A stretch of 64,000 nt of DNA from Elusimicrobiaceae bacterium. GTDB lineage: Bacteria > Elusimicrobiota > Elusimicrobia > Elusimicrobiales > Elusimicrobiaceae. The notes below the pieces were generated by a model. That model worked only from the letters and a program-made list of their open reading frames with translations. It was not told the origin of the DNA and did no database searches. Every line of letters begins with the position of its first letter. The first letter of the stretch is position 1. Both the position numbers and the translations under genes were made by a program. Below, one piece after another: positions 43,791 to 52,835 of this stretch. The stretch is from positions 167,003 to 231,002 of the forward strand of contig JAFXGO010000030.1 of NCBI GenBank assembly GCA_017520185.1, read 5' to 3'.

Positions 43791-45395
43791 ATGATAGAAC
43801 TTTTTGATAATCCCAGAGAGGATAAAAAATCCGATCGTCCGGCTCCTAAGAGCCTTGTAAAATTCCGCCAGATTTATCAGGACGCGATGGCAGGCGCGGG
43901 TGAAGAAAAAAATAAAGCCCAAAATGCCAAAGGCAAATTTACCGCTCGAGAGCGTTTGTCTTATTTGTTAGACCAAGACAGTTTTTTTGAAATTAAAAGT
44001 TTGGTTGAAAGTAATTGCCATGATTTTGGTGTGGCCGATAAACATATTAAAGGTGATGGCGTAATTACCGGTTTCGGCCGTATTAACGGACGTCCGGTGG
44101 CTATCTTTGCCCAAGACTTCCCACAACTGGGTGGTTCTTTGGGGTTGGCCCATGCCCGTAAAATTGCCGATATTATGGATAAGGCTTTGGAAGCTAAAAT
44201 CCCCGTTATCGGACTTTTAGACAGTGGTGGTGCGCGCATTCAAGAAGGGGTAGAAAGTTTAAACGGATATGGGGAAATTTTTTACCGCAATGTAAAAGCC
44301 TCCGGCAAAATTCCGCAGATTTCCGTTATTTTAGGGCCTTGTGCCGGTGGTGCTGCGTACTCTCCGGCTTTGACGGATTTTATTTTTATGGTAGAAGGTA
44401 TCAGCCATATGTTTATTACGGGGCCGAACGCCGTAAAGGCCGCCACCGGAGAAGAAGTGGATTTTGATACTTTAGGTGGCAGCAAACCGCATAGCGAAAA
44501 GAGCGGAGTGTGCCAATTTGTGGCTAAATCCGAGCAAGATTGTTTCCGACAAGTGCGCGAACTACTGAGTTTTTTGCCCCAAAATAATGAGGAAAAAGCC
44601 CCTTCCGAAACTACCAGTGATATCGTGGACAGACCCGTACACGTATTGGAGCGCGTTTGCGAAATGGACCCTAAAAAGGCTTTTCGCGTGCATCATATCA
44701 TTTGGCGTTTGGCCGATGATTTCGGTTTCTTTGAAATTCATCAAAACTTTGCCAAAAATGTGGTGACGGGCTTTATCCGTATGGGCGGAGAAGTGGTGGG
44801 CGTAATTGCCAATAATCCGGACTACTTAGGCGGTGCTTTAGACAGCGATGCTAGTGATAAAGCAGCTCGTTTTATCCGCTTCTTAAATGCTTTTAATATT
44901 CCTATATTAACATTGGTGGATACCGGCGGTTATTTGCCCGGTGTGCAACAAGAACATGGCGGTATTATTCGTCATGGAGCAAAACTTCTGTATGCCTATG
45001 CAGAGGCTACGGTACCCAAAATTACTTTAGTCTTGCGCAAAGCCTACGGCGGGGCTTATATTGCGATGGGCTCTAAGTTCTTGCGCGGAGATTTTAACTT
45101 TGCCTTCCCCAGCGCAGAAATTGCTGTAATGGGTCCGCGTGGCGCGGTGGAAATTTTATATTCCCGCGATTTGAAAAAAGAAACGGACGAGCAAAAGAAG
45201 GAAGAATTGAAACAAAAAATGACGCAAGAATATTCTGACAAGTTTGCCTCTCCGTATCAGGCCGCTTCTAACGGTTCTATTGATGAAATTATTGAGCCGT
45301 CCGAAGCGCGTAGCAAAATCATTAATGCCTTGCGCATTTTGAAGAATAAACGGGACCCGAAAAATCATACCAATACGGGAAATATTCCGTTGTAA
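43791..45395 (+). CDS. Acyl-CoA carboxylase carboxyltransferase subunit (PccB/AccD5-like)
   Basis: 534 residues with the two crotonase-like halves of biotin-dependent carboxyltransferases. N-half: GKFTARERLSYLLDQDSFFE, GDGVITGFGRINGRPVAIFAQDF, LLDSGGARIQEGVESL, GPCAGGAAYSPA. C-half: GVIANNPDYLGGALDSDASDKAARFI, VDTGGYLPGVQQEHGGIIRHGAKLLYAYAEA, KAYGGAYIAMGSK. It moves CO2 from carboxybiotin to acetyl- or propionyl-CoA. It sits 15 bp after the PPTase gene with GGAGG in front, so is cotranscribed with the synthase and may supply its malonyl or methylmalonyl units. AccC at 15225 could be its partner. Confidence 0.9.
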   Translation: MIELFDNPREDKKSDRPAPKSLVKFRQIYQDAMAGAGEEKNKAQNAKGKFTARERLSYLLDQDSFFEIKSLVESNCHDFGVADKHIKGDGVITGFGRINGRPVAIFAQDFPQLGGSLGLAHARKIADIMDKALEAKIPVIGLLDSGGARIQEGVESLNGYGEIFYRNVKASGKIPQISVILGPCAGGAAYSPALTDFIFMVEGISHMFITGPNAVKAATGEEVDFDTLGGSKPHSEKSGVCQFVAKSEQDCFRQVRELLSFLPQNNEEKAPSETTSDIVDRPVHVLERVCEMDPKKAFRVHHIIWRLADDFGFFEIHQNFAKNVVTGFIRMGGEVVGVIANNPDYLGGALDSDASDKAARFIRFLNAFNIPILTLVDTGGYLPGVQQEHGGIIRHGAKLLYAYAEATVPKITLVLRKAYGGAYIAMGSKFLRGDFNFAFPSAEIAVMGPRGAVEILYSRDLKKETDEQKKEELKQKMTQEYSDKFASPYQAASNGSIDEIIEPSEARSKIINALRILKNKRDPKNHTNTGNIPL

Positions 45396-45409
45396 AATAT
45401 AAATACTAT

Positions 45410-45438
45410 AAACCCCCGCTTATAAGAGCGGGGGTTTG
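45410..45438 (+). terminator. Terminator of the synthase operon
   Basis: AAACCCCCGCT / AGCGGGGGTTT stem with a 6-nt loop. Confidence 0.85.
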
Positions 45439-45522
45439 TTGTTGTAAAGGCAATATTTACAAGCGCGAACGAAAAGAAAAAATAGTATCATATTGTTAGT
45501 AAGATTTTCTGAGATGATTTGA

Positions 45523-45528
45523 TAGAAT
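45523..45528 (+). promoter_or_regulatory. -10 box 6 nt before the sigma factor start (leaderless pattern)
   Basis: TAGAAT followed by ATAACT and ATG. The same ATAACT-ATG arrangement as before the ZIP transporter gene at 5975. No ribosome site. Confidence 0.6.
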
Positions 45529-45534
45529 ATAACT

Positions 45535-46599
45535 ATGCAACACGAAACCCTGGACAGCGTAAATGAATATTTTAAACACTTGGGCCAAATCACACGGGAG
45601 ATGAACCGTGAGGAAATGTCTGCGCTTTGGACACAGATTAAAAAGGGCAATAAAGACGCCAAAAACAAAATGATGGAAATGAACTTGCGTCTGGTAGTTC
45701 CGACGGCAAAACGTTTCCAACGGCCCGGTATGGAACTGATGGATTTGATTGAAGAAGGAAATTTGGGTTTGTTGCAAGCTATTGAGAAATTTCAACCAGA
45801 AAAGGGATATCGTTTTTCTACTTATGCTGTATATTGGATTGAGCAGTATATTCGCAAATATATTGAGGAACAATCCGGCGCGATTAAAATACCTTCCCAT
45901 GCATGGGGAAACTTAAAGAAATGGTTTAAGGCTTGGAATAGTTTAAGAGAGGAAAACGGAAGGGATCCTTCTTTAAGCGAAATGGCAGCAGAGTTAGATT
46001 TAAGTGCTCGTCAAGTTAAAGCCATTATGGATACATTAAGCGCGGCAACAGGGGTGGATTCTTTGACCTCTGTCGTCGGAGAAGAAGACGAAATGACATT
46101 GGAGGATAAACTAAGTGATGACGGTAAAGGAAATCCGCATGATGTTTTTCTCCGTTCGGAAAATGCCCAAGTTTTGCAAAAAAGTTTGCTGGATTTAAAT
46201 GATAGAGATAGAGAAATTTTAACATTGCGTTTCGGCTTGATTGATAATGAACCCAAGACACTGGGAGAAGTGGCTGAAAAAATGGGGCTTTCGCGTGAGC
46301 GTGTGCGCCAAATAGAAGAACGTGCTGTTAATCATATGCGCAAAGCAGCCAGAAAAGCCGGTTTGTTGGAGGGAAATCATGAAGATTGCCGCACGCGTAA
46401 TTTACATGCCGGTTTATCTTTTAAGCCAAAAACCAATATTTTGGGCGAAGTGGTAGACCGTGGACCTTTGGCAAGGCTTTTGAGAAAACAGGCGGCGGCA
46501 AAGGAAAAACAAAAGAAAACAACCTCTACAAAGAAGACTGCCAAAAAAACAAGCAAACCCAAAAAAACAACGATTCGTTGTAAGAAATCTAAAAAATAA
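45535..46599 (+). CDS. RNA polymerase sigma-70 family factor (group 1/2, no region 1.1)
   Basis: 354 residues: region 1.2 (about 10-40), region 2 (about 55-125, MELMDLIEEGNLGLLQAIEKFQPEKGYRFSTYAVYWIEQYI), region 3 (about 130-205) and region 4 (about 215-280, RDREILTLRFGL...TLGEVAEKMGLSRERVRQIEERA). It ends in an unusual ~70-residue tail very rich in Lys/Thr (KKTTSTKKTAKKTSKPKK), likely unstructured and DNA-binding. Lack of region 1.1 points to an alternative or RpoS/SigA-like factor rather than the vegetative RpoD, though that cannot be decided here. Confidence 0.87.
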   Translation: MQHETLDSVNEYFKHLGQITREMNREEMSALWTQIKKGNKDAKNKMMEMNLRLVVPTAKRFQRPGMELMDLIEEGNLGLLQAIEKFQPEKGYRFSTYAVYWIEQYIRKYIEEQSGAIKIPSHAWGNLKKWFKAWNSLREENGRDPSLSEMAAELDLSARQVKAIMDTLSAATGVDSLTSVVGEEDEMTLEDKLSDDGKGNPHDVFLRSENAQVLQKSLLDLNDRDREILTLRFGLIDNEPKTLGEVAEKMGLSRERVRQIEERAVNHMRKAARKAGLLEGNHEDCRTRNLHAGLSFKPKTNILGEVVDRGPLARLLRKQAAAKEKQKKTTSTKKTAKKTSKPKKTTIRCKKSKK

Positions 46600-46600
46600 T

Positions 46601-46626
46601 AAAACCCGCGTGTAAACGCGGGTTTT
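46601..46626 (+). terminator. Rho-independent terminator
   Basis: AAAACCCGCGT / ACGCGGGTTTT with a 4-nt loop, 13 bp before the 3' end of the convergent tRNA gene. Confidence 0.85.
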
Positions 46627-46638
46627 ATCTTTAAAATA

Positions 46639-46712
46639 CGCCCCCGGCGGGAGTCGAACTCGCAACCTTCTCCTTAGGACGGAGCTGCTCTATCCAATTG
46701 AGCTACAGAGGC
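46639..46712 (-). tRNA. tRNA-Arg (anticodon CCT)
   Basis: 74 nt. Cloverleaf read on the minus strand: acceptor GCCTCTG with CGGGGGC (two G-U pairs), D arm GCTC/GAGC, anticodon loop GTCCTAA giving anticodon CCT (reads AGG), and T loop TTCGACT. One A-C mismatch is in the T stem and one G-A at the top of the anticodon stem. The 3' CCA is not encoded. Confidence 0.9.
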
Positions 46713-46834
46713 TTACTGTCTATATTTTAGCAAGTTTAAAGGCAGAGGCCAACTTTTCTAATTAATTTATCTTTCTTTTAAAAAGAGTAAAAGGGCTTAT
46801 CCTAAGTCATATACAAATAAAAGGGGGGGATATT

Positions 46835-47428
46835 ATGTCTTTTATAGATTTAATTAAAAAACGCCGTTCTCGTTATCTATTAAATTCTAAAATTCCTATT
46901 TCGGAGCAGGAATTAGAGAAATTGATACAGAGCTGCATTAAATATACGCCATCGGCTTTTAATAGTCAAAGTGCCAGAGTGGTACTTTTGTTGAAAACGG
47001 CGCATAAATTATTGTGGGACTTAACATTGGAAAAACTGCGTTCTTTGGTGGCGGCAGATCATTTTGAGCCGACCCGAGAGAAAATAAATTCATTTTCTAA
47101 ATCCTATGCAACGTTGCTTTTTTATGAAGATCAAAGCGTGATAGAGCGGCTGAAAAGCCAATTTCCCGCTTATAAAGATTCTTTTGACGAATGGTCAGTA
47201 GAGGGCAATGCCATGTTGCAATTTTCTATTTGGACGGCTTTGGCGGAAGCCAAAATAGGGGCATCTTTGCAACATTATAATCCCATTATTGATGCAGAGG
47301 TAGCGGCTGCTTTTCATATTCCAAACAACTGGAAAATGGTGGCTCAAATGCCCTTGGGCGGTTGCATGGGGGAAGAATCGGAAAAAACATTTTTTCCGAT
47401 ATCTCAAAGATTTCGAATAGAAAAATAA
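46835..47428 (+). CDS. Nitroreductase family protein
   Basis: 197 residues, FMN-dependent oxidoreductase fold. Motifs: FIDLIKKRRSRYLL at the N-terminus, CIKYTPSAFNSQSARVVLL (flavin-binding Arg/Ser region), and AEAKIGASLQHYNPIID plus QMPLGGCMGE near the C-terminus. Resembles the YfkO/YdgI-type small nitroreductases. AAGGGGGGGATATT is a strong ribosome site. Monocistronic; substrate unknown. Confidence 0.87.
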   Translation: MSFIDLIKKRRSRYLLNSKIPISEQELEKLIQSCIKYTPSAFNSQSARVVLLLKTAHKLLWDLTLEKLRSLVAADHFEPTREKINSFSKSYATLLFYEDQSVIERLKSQFPAYKDSFDEWSVEGNAMLQFSIWTALAEAKIGASLQHYNPIIDAEVAAAFHIPNNWKMVAQMPLGGCMGEESEKTFFPISQRFRIEK

Positions 47429-47532
47429 ATCTCTCTTTTGTTGTGTAAATACTGTGGCAAAAATGGCTTTTGCCAGATGGAATATGATAAAATTCCTAAA
47501 GTAAACATAACTTTATTAAAGAGAGAAACCGG

Positions 47533-49131
47533 ATGAAAAATTTGAAAAATTTTGCCTTGCTTCTTCTGTTTGTTTGTATAGGAGGAGGGGCAAGTTTGTT
47601 GTTCGGGCAAGACGTTTCCTTTGACTTGCAAAATTACCACTTATATATTCCCTATGCTTTTTTAAATGGAAGATGGGCCATAGATATTATTCCTGCCGGG
47701 GCTTTGCATAGCTTCTTTAATCCTTTGTTAGATATTCCTGCTTTTTTGATGTATTATCACTTAAATGATTGGCCTCATTTAACGGCTTTTTTGTTGGGGG
47801 GTTTTTATGGAATATTCTTGTTTATTATTTGGAAACTGATTCCTCTTATTTTTGAAGATCAGGATTCAAAAAATATTCTTTTCCGTATAATCGTGTTGTG
47901 TTTTGCCGCCAGCGGCATGGCGACTCTTTTGCAAATTGCCCGAAGCAGCAATGAAATACAGACCTCCCTTTTGGGACTTTTGGCTTGTTGGTTTTTATTT
48001 AAAGGAACAAATCAAAAATTAAATTTTCGTCTAGGTTATCTGATGGCGGCTGCTTTTGTGGTTTCTTTGGCGGCAGGATTTAAATATACGGCAGCTCCAT
48101 CTATGTTGGGTATAGGACTGGCCTGTTTGTTTGTTCTTATTAAGAGTAAAGCCTCTTGGAAAAACTATGCATGGGTTATTTTATCTGCCGTAGTGGGGAT
48201 ATTGTTGGCAGATGGGTTTTTTATGTGGCATAAATTTCAGACCGTACAAAATCCTCTTTTTCCTTATTTTAACCATATATTTCAATCTCCTTATTTTAAT
48301 CAGGATTTCTTGCCCAATGGTATGGGCACCCCTCAAAATTGGAAAGAGTGGCTTTTTTTGCCTTTCTTGCGTTATCAATTCCGCATTTTGGAATATCGGT
48401 TGGATTTCCGTTTGATTTTGGGGCTGGTGTCTTTTTGGGTGTTGTTGACGACTTCTTTTTTCTCTAAAAAAGAAGAATGGTATAAACCTTCTGTATTGTT
48501 GTTATGTGTTTTTTGCAATACTTATATAGGCTGGGTATTGTTGTTTGGGAATATGCGCTACGTTGTATTTTTAGAAGTCATATCCTCTTTATTGTTTGTT
48601 TTGTTGATGCGGCGTTTTATTTCCGCTCGCTTTACTACATTGATTGTGGCTTTGGTGGCTTTGGGATTAAATGCGCAACCTTTGCCGGAGTGGCATAGAC
48701 AAATTTTTGCCGAAAAAAATATTGTTTTTACCCAAGAGCCGAATATTCCCGACAATTCTTTTGTTTTGATTGGCGGACATCTTTCTTTTTTGGTTCCGTT
48801 TCTTAATCCCAATGCTCGTTATGCAGGGGGGATTTGGTTTCCGCCGGAAGAATTTGCTCAACGACCTTCTGGGGACGGAATCATATTAAATTGGTTGCAA
48901 AGAAATGATTATAAGCACAATTTTGCCCCCATTATTGTAGAAGAAATGAAAAAACATGAGGGGCCCGTATATATTTTAATTCCATCTGAAAAATGGCTTT
49001 TGGATAATAATTTCTGGTCTAAATATTCCATCCGAGTAGATGAAAACCCGAATAAGTGTCAATATTTCCAGGTCTCTTTAGATGCTATTTATAACGGTTT
49101 TTATATTTGCGAAGTTCAAAAAATTTCTTAG
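47533..49131 (+). CDS. Multi-pass membrane protein, GT-C glycosyltransferase-like (paralogue 1)
   Basis: 532 residues, about 10-11 transmembrane helices in residues 5-395, followed by a ~140-residue soluble C-terminal part. The first extracytoplasmic loop has LFGQDVSFDLQNYHLYIPYAFLNGR, resembling the acidic loop of GT-C lipid-linked sugar transferases. The C-terminal region contains DNSFVLIGGHLSFLVPFLNPNARYAGG, also found in the next gene. Probably adds a sugar to a lipid or exported glycan; the substrate is unknown. Starts after GAGAGAAACC. Confidence 0.72.
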   Translation: MKNLKNFALLLLFVCIGGGASLLFGQDVSFDLQNYHLYIPYAFLNGRWAIDIIPAGALHSFFNPLLDIPAFLMYYHLNDWPHLTAFLLGGFYGIFLFIIWKLIPLIFEDQDSKNILFRIIVLCFAASGMATLLQIARSSNEIQTSLLGLLACWFLFKGTNQKLNFRLGYLMAAAFVVSLAAGFKYTAAPSMLGIGLACLFVLIKSKASWKNYAWVILSAVVGILLADGFFMWHKFQTVQNPLFPYFNHIFQSPYFNQDFLPNGMGTPQNWKEWLFLPFLRYQFRILEYRLDFRLILGLVSFWVLLTTSFFSKKEEWYKPSVLLLCVFCNTYIGWVLLFGNMRYVVFLEVISSLLFVLLMRRFISARFTTLIVALVALGLNAQPLPEWHRQIFAEKNIVFTQEPNIPDNSFVLIGGHLSFLVPFLNPNARYAGGIWFPPEEFAQRPSGDGIILNWLQRNDYKHNFAPIIVEEMKKHEGPVYILIPSEKWLLDNNFWSKYSIRVDENPNKCQYFQVSLDAIYNGFYICEVQKIS

Positions 49132-49139
49132 GGGAAACT

Positions 49140-50738
49140 ATGTTTACAAAAATAAAATTATGGGTGTTTAAATATGAAGTCGGCCCTTTATTAGCCTTTA
49201 TTTTTTTGGGGGGATTTTTAAGTCTTTTTTTGGGACAAGATATTTCTTCCTATACAATGACGAACAAACTTTATCCGCCGTACGCCCTTTTAAACGGCAG
49301 ACTTTCCATAGACTTTTTGGTCGGAGGTGTGGGGACTTTAGGTCAAAATCCGCTGCTTTTATTACCGTATTATGTAGTTTTTGTACTTTTAAATTCTTAC
49401 TCCAAATTATCCATGTTTTTGCTGGGAGTGCCTTATGGATTGATGGGCTTTTTTGCTTATAAAATTTTAAAAAGTCTAAAGGTTTTTACAACCAAAAAAC
49501 TCTTTTTTGTCATATTTTTGCTTGTTAGCATCACCTGTCAGGCCACGTTAAATCAAATCGGTAAATCGGGAGGGAATTTATGGCTAGCTGTTTTGGAATT
49601 GGCGGCGGTTTGGATTTTCTTCTTTTCTTCTCTAAAAATTTCTACAAAATACAAACTAGGGTTTTTTATCGCTTCCTTCGGAGTGGGGTTGCATGTATCG
49701 GCCTTACCGTTATGGGTAGCGATGTTGGCTGTTATTTTGTTTAAAAAGACGGAGCAGAAATGGAGTTTGTTGGCAAAGGCCCTTTTATATAGTTTGTTAG
49801 GATTCCTTTTGGGAATAATGCCCCTGTTGTGGTATAGTTGGCAGTCTGTAGGAAGCCTTGAGCCTGCTTTTAATGCTTTAATACCGCAAGGTTGGCTATT
49901 TCCAAAGTCATCCCTCGCTAACCCTTTTGAAAGCCCTTTTGGATGTATTGAGTGGCTGTTTTTGCCGTTTGTCAGAGTATTTTATGGCTTAGATGGGTAT
50001 TTGTTAAGTGCCAGCATTGCCGGAGGATTGCTGGCGGCCGTACTGCTCATTGGAAAATCTTATTTAGGTACTGCTTGCGAAAGAGCGGAAGAAAAGCAAA
50101 ATTTACTTCCCTGCTTGTATATTTGTATGTATGCTTGTTGGTTATTGGCTTTTCGAGATGCGGCTAGCTCTATTATTTTAGAGGTTTTGGGTGTATTATT
50201 GATAGGTCAATGTCTTTGTTGGCTTTTTGGTGATTTGGCTACCATATGTATAGCAGTGTGTGGTTTTTGGTATGTTTTTCATCCGTCCATTTCTCAAGAC
50301 AGACAAGGCGTGGAAAAAGAAAACTTCTATTTCTCTCAAAAACCTGCTTTAACGGATAATTCATTGGTGTTATTGGCCGGTCATATTTCGGATTTGGTTC
50401 CTTTTTTGCCCTCAAATATTACCTATGTGGGGGGGGCTTGGTTTGATGAAAAAGATTATGGGGAGAAAAATCAATTTTTTGTGCAAAGATTTAATACACT
50501 GCCCAGCGGATATTATTCTCATCAGTTTGATGAGAAAATCAAAAATAAAATAGAGCAACATCAAGGAGATATCTTTGTGTTATGTCTCAAAGATGATATT
50601 GTGGAAAACGCAAAAACGTGGTCAAGATACGGTGTTGCTTGGAAAGATACCAAAGAGACGTGCCAACAATTATATCCAAATTCCACTTCGTCTGATCCCT
50701 ATCTTTTGTGTCGGGCTGAAAAAGCAGAAAAGAAATAA
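49140..50738 (+). CDS. Multi-pass membrane protein, GT-C glycosyltransferase-like (paralogue 2)
   Basis: 532 residues from the ATG at 49140 (AGGGGAAACT in front), 8 bp after the previous gene. It shares with that gene the opening FLGQDISSYT...YPPYALLNGRLSIDF, the helix layout and the C-terminal DNSLVLLAGHISDLVPFLPSNITYVGG, so the pair arose by tandem duplication and diverged strongly between. The acidic residue after the first helix is retained. Same inferred role, possibly as a heterodimer or as two enzymes adding successive sugars. Confidence 0.72.
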   Translation: MFTKIKLWVFKYEVGPLLAFIFLGGFLSLFLGQDISSYTMTNKLYPPYALLNGRLSIDFLVGGVGTLGQNPLLLLPYYVVFVLLNSYSKLSMFLLGVPYGLMGFFAYKILKSLKVFTTKKLFFVIFLLVSITCQATLNQIGKSGGNLWLAVLELAAVWIFFFSSLKISTKYKLGFFIASFGVGLHVSALPLWVAMLAVILFKKTEQKWSLLAKALLYSLLGFLLGIMPLLWYSWQSVGSLEPAFNALIPQGWLFPKSSLANPFESPFGCIEWLFLPFVRVFYGLDGYLLSASIAGGLLAAVLLIGKSYLGTACERAEEKQNLLPCLYICMYACWLLAFRDAASSIILEVLGVLLIGQCLCWLFGDLATICIAVCGFWYVFHPSISQDRQGVEKENFYFSQKPALTDNSLVLLAGHISDLVPFLPSNITYVGGAWFDEKDYGEKNQFFVQRFNTLPSGYYSHQFDEKIKNKIEQHQGDIFVLCLKDDIVENAKTWSRYGVAWKDTKETCQQLYPNSTSSDPYLLCRAEKAEKK

Positions 50739-51803
50739 TTATTTTGCTTTTTGAATCAATTTCAATTTCTTTTGAAATCGTTTGACGTATTGGGGGCGAA
50801 TCTGGCGGATTTGATTTTCCATCCACTGTGGGTCGGCCCCATAAGAAAAGAAAGGCATGACCACGTCTGCTCCGGCTTCCAAAGCCTTATTCATACGCCA
50901 ACCTATCGTTTGGGGATTATAACCATTGGCTGATTGCATATTTAAAGCGTCCGGCATAATAATGCCGTTGTAGTCTAGTTCTTTACGGGTAAAGCGATAA
51001 AACTCGGGCGAGTAAGTGGAAATATTATGCTCGTCTAAGGCTGTATAAGTGGCATGAGCGGTCATTAAACAAGGATATTGTTTTGCGTTGGCAAAAGGCT
51101 TGGTATATTGCGTGCGCAAGGTTTTTAAATCGGCTGTAATTACTTGTTTGGCTACATGAGGGTCAAAAGCAGTAGAACTGCCGGGAAAATGTTTATAACA
51201 CGGCATAATTCCACCATCTGCGATTCCTTTGGCAAAAGAATCTGCCAATAAGGTAGAAATTTTGGGGTCTTCCGAGAAATAACGGCTTCGTCCATATACT
51301 TCATTGTTTTCTGCGGCTTCTGCTAATGGAGCAAAAACTACATCAATAGATAAATTTTTAAGTTCGGCCGCTGTTTGTAAGCCATAGTCATAAACGTCGG
51401 CGATAGCCTTTTTTAAATCTTTTTTGGCTTTGTCGCCAAAAGACTGCGGAGAAGGGGCCTTGAATTTGGGATTAAAGTGTTTAATCCTGTTTACACCGCC
51501 TCCTTCCTGGTCTAAGAAAAAGAGGAAATCGTCTCTTTCTAAAACTTCTTCCAATTCTTTTCTCAAATCGGGCAATTTAAGGCCTTTGTGAATGGGAATG
51601 CTCAATAAAAATCCGTAAGGATTAATATTTCTAAGGTATTGTTTATCCGATTCTTCCAACGGATAGCGATTTACCAATAAAATTACCGGAAAAACATCTT
51701 TTTTTTGTGGTAAAAATTTGTAAGATAACCCTAATAACAGAGCTAAAATCAGACCTGCTTGAACGATTCTTTTGTAGAAAGGAAAAGAAGATTTTTTATT
51801 CAT
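50739..51803 (-). CDS. nagZ: Glycoside hydrolase family 3, NagZ-like beta-N-acetylhexosaminidase
   Basis: 354 residues. N-terminal membrane anchor or uncleaved signal (about 12-30), then a GH3 barrel: LDQEGGGVNRIKHF, ELKNLSIDVVFAPLAEA, YKHFPGSS (His of the KHFPG motif) and the nucleophile Asp in IIMPDALNMQ. NagZ removes GlcNAc from muropeptides during cell-wall recycling. A membrane-anchored form would act on the periplasmic face, unlike the cytosolic E. coli enzyme. It starts 12 bp after the GGDEF gene on the same strand. Confidence 0.85.
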   Translation of the reverse strand: MNKKSSFPFYKRIVQAGLILALLLGLSYKFLPQKKDVFPVILLVNRYPLEESDKQYLRNINPYGFLLSIPIHKGLKLPDLRKELEEVLERDDFLFFLDQEGGGVNRIKHFNPKFKAPSPQSFGDKAKKDLKKAIADVYDYGLQTAAELKNLSIDVVFAPLAEAAENNEVYGRSRYFSEDPKISTLLADSFAKGIADGGIMPCYKHFPGSSTAFDPHVAKQVITADLKTLRTQYTKPFANAKQYPCLMTAHATYTALDEHNISTYSPEFYRFTRKELDYNGIIMPDALNMQSANGYNPQTIGWRMNKALEAGADVVMPFFSYGADPQWMENQIRQIRPQYVKRFQKKLKLIQKAK

Positions 51804-51815
51804 AAATATATACGG

Positions 51816-52742
51816 TCAACTTCTTCTGTCAATGGCATAATAACTATGCTCGTGTTGTTTGGCCAAACATTTTAGTTCACTTCCGATATTGCTGACTTGG
51901 GCAAAAGAAGTGAGGTCTTTTAAAGAATTGTGTACAATTCCGATGCCAATAGACAAGAAATTAAACTTTTCTGTTTCTCCTTTTCTATTTACGGAAAGCA
52001 TAAAGCCTTGTTGTTGGTCATTTTCATTGTAAAATGTAGGGGCAATGGCCGTCATGGCATCTACGATTTGTTGTGCGATGCTTTCGGCATGTTCCAATTT
52101 GCAAACAATAATAAAATCATCTCCGCCGATATTACCTACAAAAGAGGTAGGGTCTTGTTGTGAGGCTTCCACCAATATTTTGGCGGTACTGAGCAAAACC
52201 TTATCTCCTTCTCCAAATCCGTATTTGTCATTAAAAGCCTTAAAGTTATTTAAATCGCAATACAATACGGCAAATTTTCGGCCGGAACTAATTTCCTGTT
52301 CGATACGAGCCTGAATGGAGGGATTTCCCGGCAGTTTGGTTAAAGGATTGGAGTCCATCTTTTGTTTGTTTCGCTTGAGCAAAAGTTTCACGCGGGCCAC
52401 CACTTCGTCGGCATCGGCCGGTTTGGTTAGATAATCGTCAATGTCCAAACCCAACCCCTGCATTTTGGTTTCCTTATCGGTGACGGCAGTAAAAATAATA
52501 ATAGGGGTTTGTATATATCCGGTGTGACTGCGTACGTCCTGCACTACTTCAAAACCATTTTTTTGAGGCATTTCATAATCTAAAATAAGCAAATCGGGAT
52601 TTTCTTTGTAGGTTTTTTCTAAGGCTTCTTGTCCGTTATCGGCGGTAATTACCGTAAATCCGGCCTCAGTCAAAATCTCTGATACCAACATGCGAATGGC
52701 GGCATTATCATCTGCCAATAAAATTTTTGCTTTAGGTTCCAT
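51816..52742 (-). CDS. Response regulator with GGDEF-type domain (GGDDF variant)
   Basis: 308 residues: receiver domain (1-125) with acidic pocket DD (11-12), phospho-acceptor Asp55 and Lys near 105 (LTKPAD), then a GGDEF domain (about 135-300) whose signature reads GNIGGDDFIIV. No upstream RxxD inhibitory site is seen. The fourth position is Asp rather than Glu, so diguanylate cyclase activity is possible but uncertain. No histidine kinase is nearby. Confidence 0.87.
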   Translation of the reverse strand: MEPKAKILLADDNAAIRMLVSEILTEAGFTVITADNGQEALEKTYKENPDLLILDYEMPQKNGFEVVQDVRSHTGYIQTPIIIFTAVTDKETKMQGLGLDIDDYLTKPADADEVVARVKLLLKRNKQKMDSNPLTKLPGNPSIQARIEQEISSGRKFAVLYCDLNNFKAFNDKYGFGEGDKVLLSTAKILVEASQQDPTSFVGNIGGDDFIIVCKLEHAESIAQQIVDAMTAIAPTFYNENDQQQGFMLSVNRKGETEKFNFLSIGIGIVHNSLKDLTSFAQVSNIGSELKCLAKQHEHSYYAIDRRS

Positions 52743-52822
52743 ATTTAGTCATTAAATAAAATCCGTATCAACAACGCAAGTGAAATTAAGAAAAAAATCT
52801 TCTTTTAAGATTGTTATTTTCA

Positions 52823-52828
52823 TATAAT
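52823..52828 (+). promoter_or_regulatory. -10 box 7 nt before the antiporter start (leaderless pattern)
   Basis: TATAAT then AATCCTT and ATG; no Shine-Dalgarno in the 7 nt. Confidence 0.6.
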
Positions 52829-52835
52829 AATCCTT

